Source: DATNPX01 sp036702975
Lineage (GTDB): Bacteria; Cyanobacteriota; Vampirovibrionia; Obscuribacterales; Obscuribacteraceae
Assembly: GCA_036702975.1 (NCBI GenBank)
Contig: DATNPX010000008.1
Location: forward strand, 1-64,000
Length of the DNA: 64,000 bases
Direction of reading: 5' to 3'
This document shows positions 62,860 to 64,000 of this stretch, piece after piece; position 1 is the first letter of the stretch, and each line of letters opens with the position of its first letter. A program made the translations under genes and the position numbers. The notes beneath the pieces were generated by a model that was not told where the DNA came from, ran no database searches, and was given only the letters and a program-made list of their open reading frames with translations.

Positions 62860-64000
62860 GAATCTTTCTTCCTAGATAAGCTCGTACCGGCTTCTCTACG
62901 AATGCATGGATTAATGCAGCAGAGGCAAGTACGAGAAATACGTAGAGTCCGAAATGAGCTAGTCTCGGCAAGTGGAGCTGGGCGAAATCGCCGCGCACAA
63001 AAACTTTGATCCAGAGCCAATGCACCAAATAGACTGAATAGCTTATCTCTCCAAGCCAGACGAAAAGTGACCTGGACAGTACGTTTTGAAGCCAGCCTTT
63101 TTCCAGTGAGAAGAAGAGAACTAGCATGGCGTACACAAACACGCCGCTGCTGCACTCAACCCAACGAGACAAATTGGGTGCGATGCCGTCTAATACAGTG
63201 GGGTTGAACCAGTGCTTTAGACCTCCTATAAAACACAGCACTATGAGTATGATCGTGAACTCTGCGATGTGCAGTATTGGTCCTTTGAGCCGAGAGAGCT
63301 GGTTCCGATGCTTAAGGTAGGCACCACACGTCGCAATGCCCACGACGAACTCGAAGATGCGAACGAGGGGATTTATGTATGCGACACCGAAGGAAGTCAC
63401 GTCATCTAGATGTCCTACCGTCTCTGGAAAAAATCGCGAGAGCCCTACGAAAGCGGCAGCCATCAAAGCAAACAACGCGACCATGCGATAGGGTTTACAA
63501 AGTACAAGCGGGCAGATGAATGGAAAACAGCAATAAAACAACAGTTCGGCCGAAACACTCCACGAAACAGAATTCAGTGAAAAGAAGAACCTTTCAATCG
63601 GAATCCAAGCCTGGAGTAGCAGGTAGTTCGGAAGCAGTATGTACGGGTGGCTCAGCCAATGATCTGTAAGAAGAATAGTCGCTGCAACCGCAGTCAAGAA
63701 ATGCACCGGCCATATTCGTGCCAGCCGCATCAACATGAACTTAAGTCTGTCCCGCGAAGTAGCCAGCGTCGGGTAGTTATAAGTGAGAATGAATCCCGAT
63801 AGGACAAAGAAAAGTGATACGCCTTGCACAAGCGCGAGGCTTGAGAATATGTGCTTATGGTCGATACCAAAGGAATCGGCGCTGTGGTAGAAAACAATCA
63901 TCATCGCAGCAAATATGCGCAAGCCGGTGAGCGCCTTCAGCTGTTCGCGCCTTTCCGGAGCGATTGGCGCTGCGCGTGATTCGGTCTGCCGCGCGTCGTT
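62849..64000 (-). CDS. Acyltransferase 3 family protein (OafA-like), cut by the window edge
   Basis: At least 383 codons; the frame stays open through the right edge, so the true start lies outside. The text LKALTGLRIFAAMMIVFYHS is the family start with the conserved R-x-x-A and His. About ten membrane helices follow, with FFVLSGFILTYNY, LARIWPVHF (R-x-x-P) and SYSVYLVHWLWIKV. These proteins transfer acyl groups to sugars of surface glycans. The tight 11-bp overlap with an O-acetylesterase gene suggests linked acylation and deacylation. Confidence 0.9.
   Translation of the reverse strand, partial: NDARQTESRAAPIAPERREQLKALTGLRIFAAMMIVFYHSADSFGIDHKHIFSSLALVQGVSLFFVLSGFILTYNYPTLATSRDRLKFMLMRLARIWPVHFLTAVAATILLTDHWLSHPYILLPNYLLLQAWIPIERFFFSLNSVSWSVSAELLFYCCFPFICPLVLCKPYRMVALFALMAAAFVGLSRFFPETVGHLDDVTSFGVAYINPLVRIFEFVVGIATCGAYLKHRNQLSRLKGPILHIAEFTIILIVLCFIGGLKHWFNPTVLDGIAPNLSRWVECSSGVFVYAMLVLFFSLEKGWLQNVLSRSLFVWLGEISYSVYLVHWLWIKVFVRGDFAQLHLPRLAHFGLYVFLVLASAALIHAFVEKPVRAYLGRKIHAL

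Noticed and set aside
1..64000. CRISPR arrays, tRNA and rRNA genes
   Set aside because: No regularly spaced repeats and no cloverleaf or rRNA-like sequence were seen on reading, though tRNA genes can be missed by eye.

Overview
This 64 kb window is bacterial chromosome dominated by one large surface-polysaccharide locus (about 3.8-53.3 kb), with a decayed, IS-scarred left flank and a mixed housekeeping/accessory right flank. The base composition looks balanced. The Wzm/Wzt-type exporter, the GmhA/GmhB/HldE-type heptose genes and the O-acylation machinery suggest a cell with an outer membrane. A Ser/Thr kinase fragment, many TTG/GTG starts and a DUF4239 protein are compatible with a deep-branching lineage such as Obscuribacterales (Vampirovibrionia). 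That placement is a guess: there is no rRNA or ribosomal protein here to anchor it.

Left flank (0-3.8 kb): a Ser/Thr kinase that stops inside its C-lobe; an IS66-family element in which tnpA, tnpB and tnpC all carry frameshifts, nonsense codons or deletions; an SGNH-type N-terminal fragment; and a zinc-ribbon fragment of a sugar methyltransferase whose intact relative lies at 52-53 kb.

Locus, part 1 (3.8-22.5 kb): a polytopic membrane protein; a WecE-like 4-aminosugar transaminase; a methyltransferase, an ArnC-like glycosyltransferase and a formyltransferase; an O-acetylation operon (SGNH - MBOAT - SGNH); a glycosyltransferase coupled to a small coiled-coil protein; then the ABC exporter pair (Wzm, Wzt with an unusual C-terminal domain), an AlgX-like protein and a GT-C-like membrane protein in one tightly packed run.

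Locus, part 2 (22.9-35.1 kb): a glycosyltransferase and UDP-GlcNAc 2-epimerase, a second polytopic protein, a CapE/WbvB-like dehydratase and an RmlD-like reductase (together a plausible UDP-L-QuiNAc-type pathway), a coiled-coil-tailed glycosyltransferase, a second coiled-coil/glycosyltransferase pair, and a GDP-L-fucose set (Fcl, nucleotidyltransferase, GMD).

Locus, part 3 (35.4-53.3 kb): on the plus strand, a GT2 followed by a tightly overlapping run: methyltransferase, split transketolase, zinc-type ADH, HAD phosphatase, APH-like kinase, methyltransferase. On the minus strand, a deoxysugar C-methylation block (RmlB-like SDR, TylCIII-type methyltransferase, Gfo/Idh oxidoreductase, RmlD-like reductase), then a heptose block (GmhA-like, a domain-swapped HldE-like enzyme, SDRs, GmhB-like) and another zinc-ribbon methyltransferase.

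Right flank (53.3-64 kb): an EVE-HNH fusion resembling modification-dependent endonucleases, a DUF4239 membrane protein, L-2-hydroxyglutarate oxidase, a small hypothetical protein, a TPMT-like methyltransferase, a trypsin-like protease, a GNAT, a DUF433 antitoxin frameshifted at a G8 run, a sialate O-acetylesterase, and an acyltransferase-3 gene running off the window.

The candidates most worth follow-up are the small coiled-coil/glycosyltransferase pairs, the transketolase-ADH-HAD-kinase module, the exporter ATPase with a non-standard C-terminal domain, and the EVE-HNH gene. All assignments come from reading motifs by eye; no database search was run.
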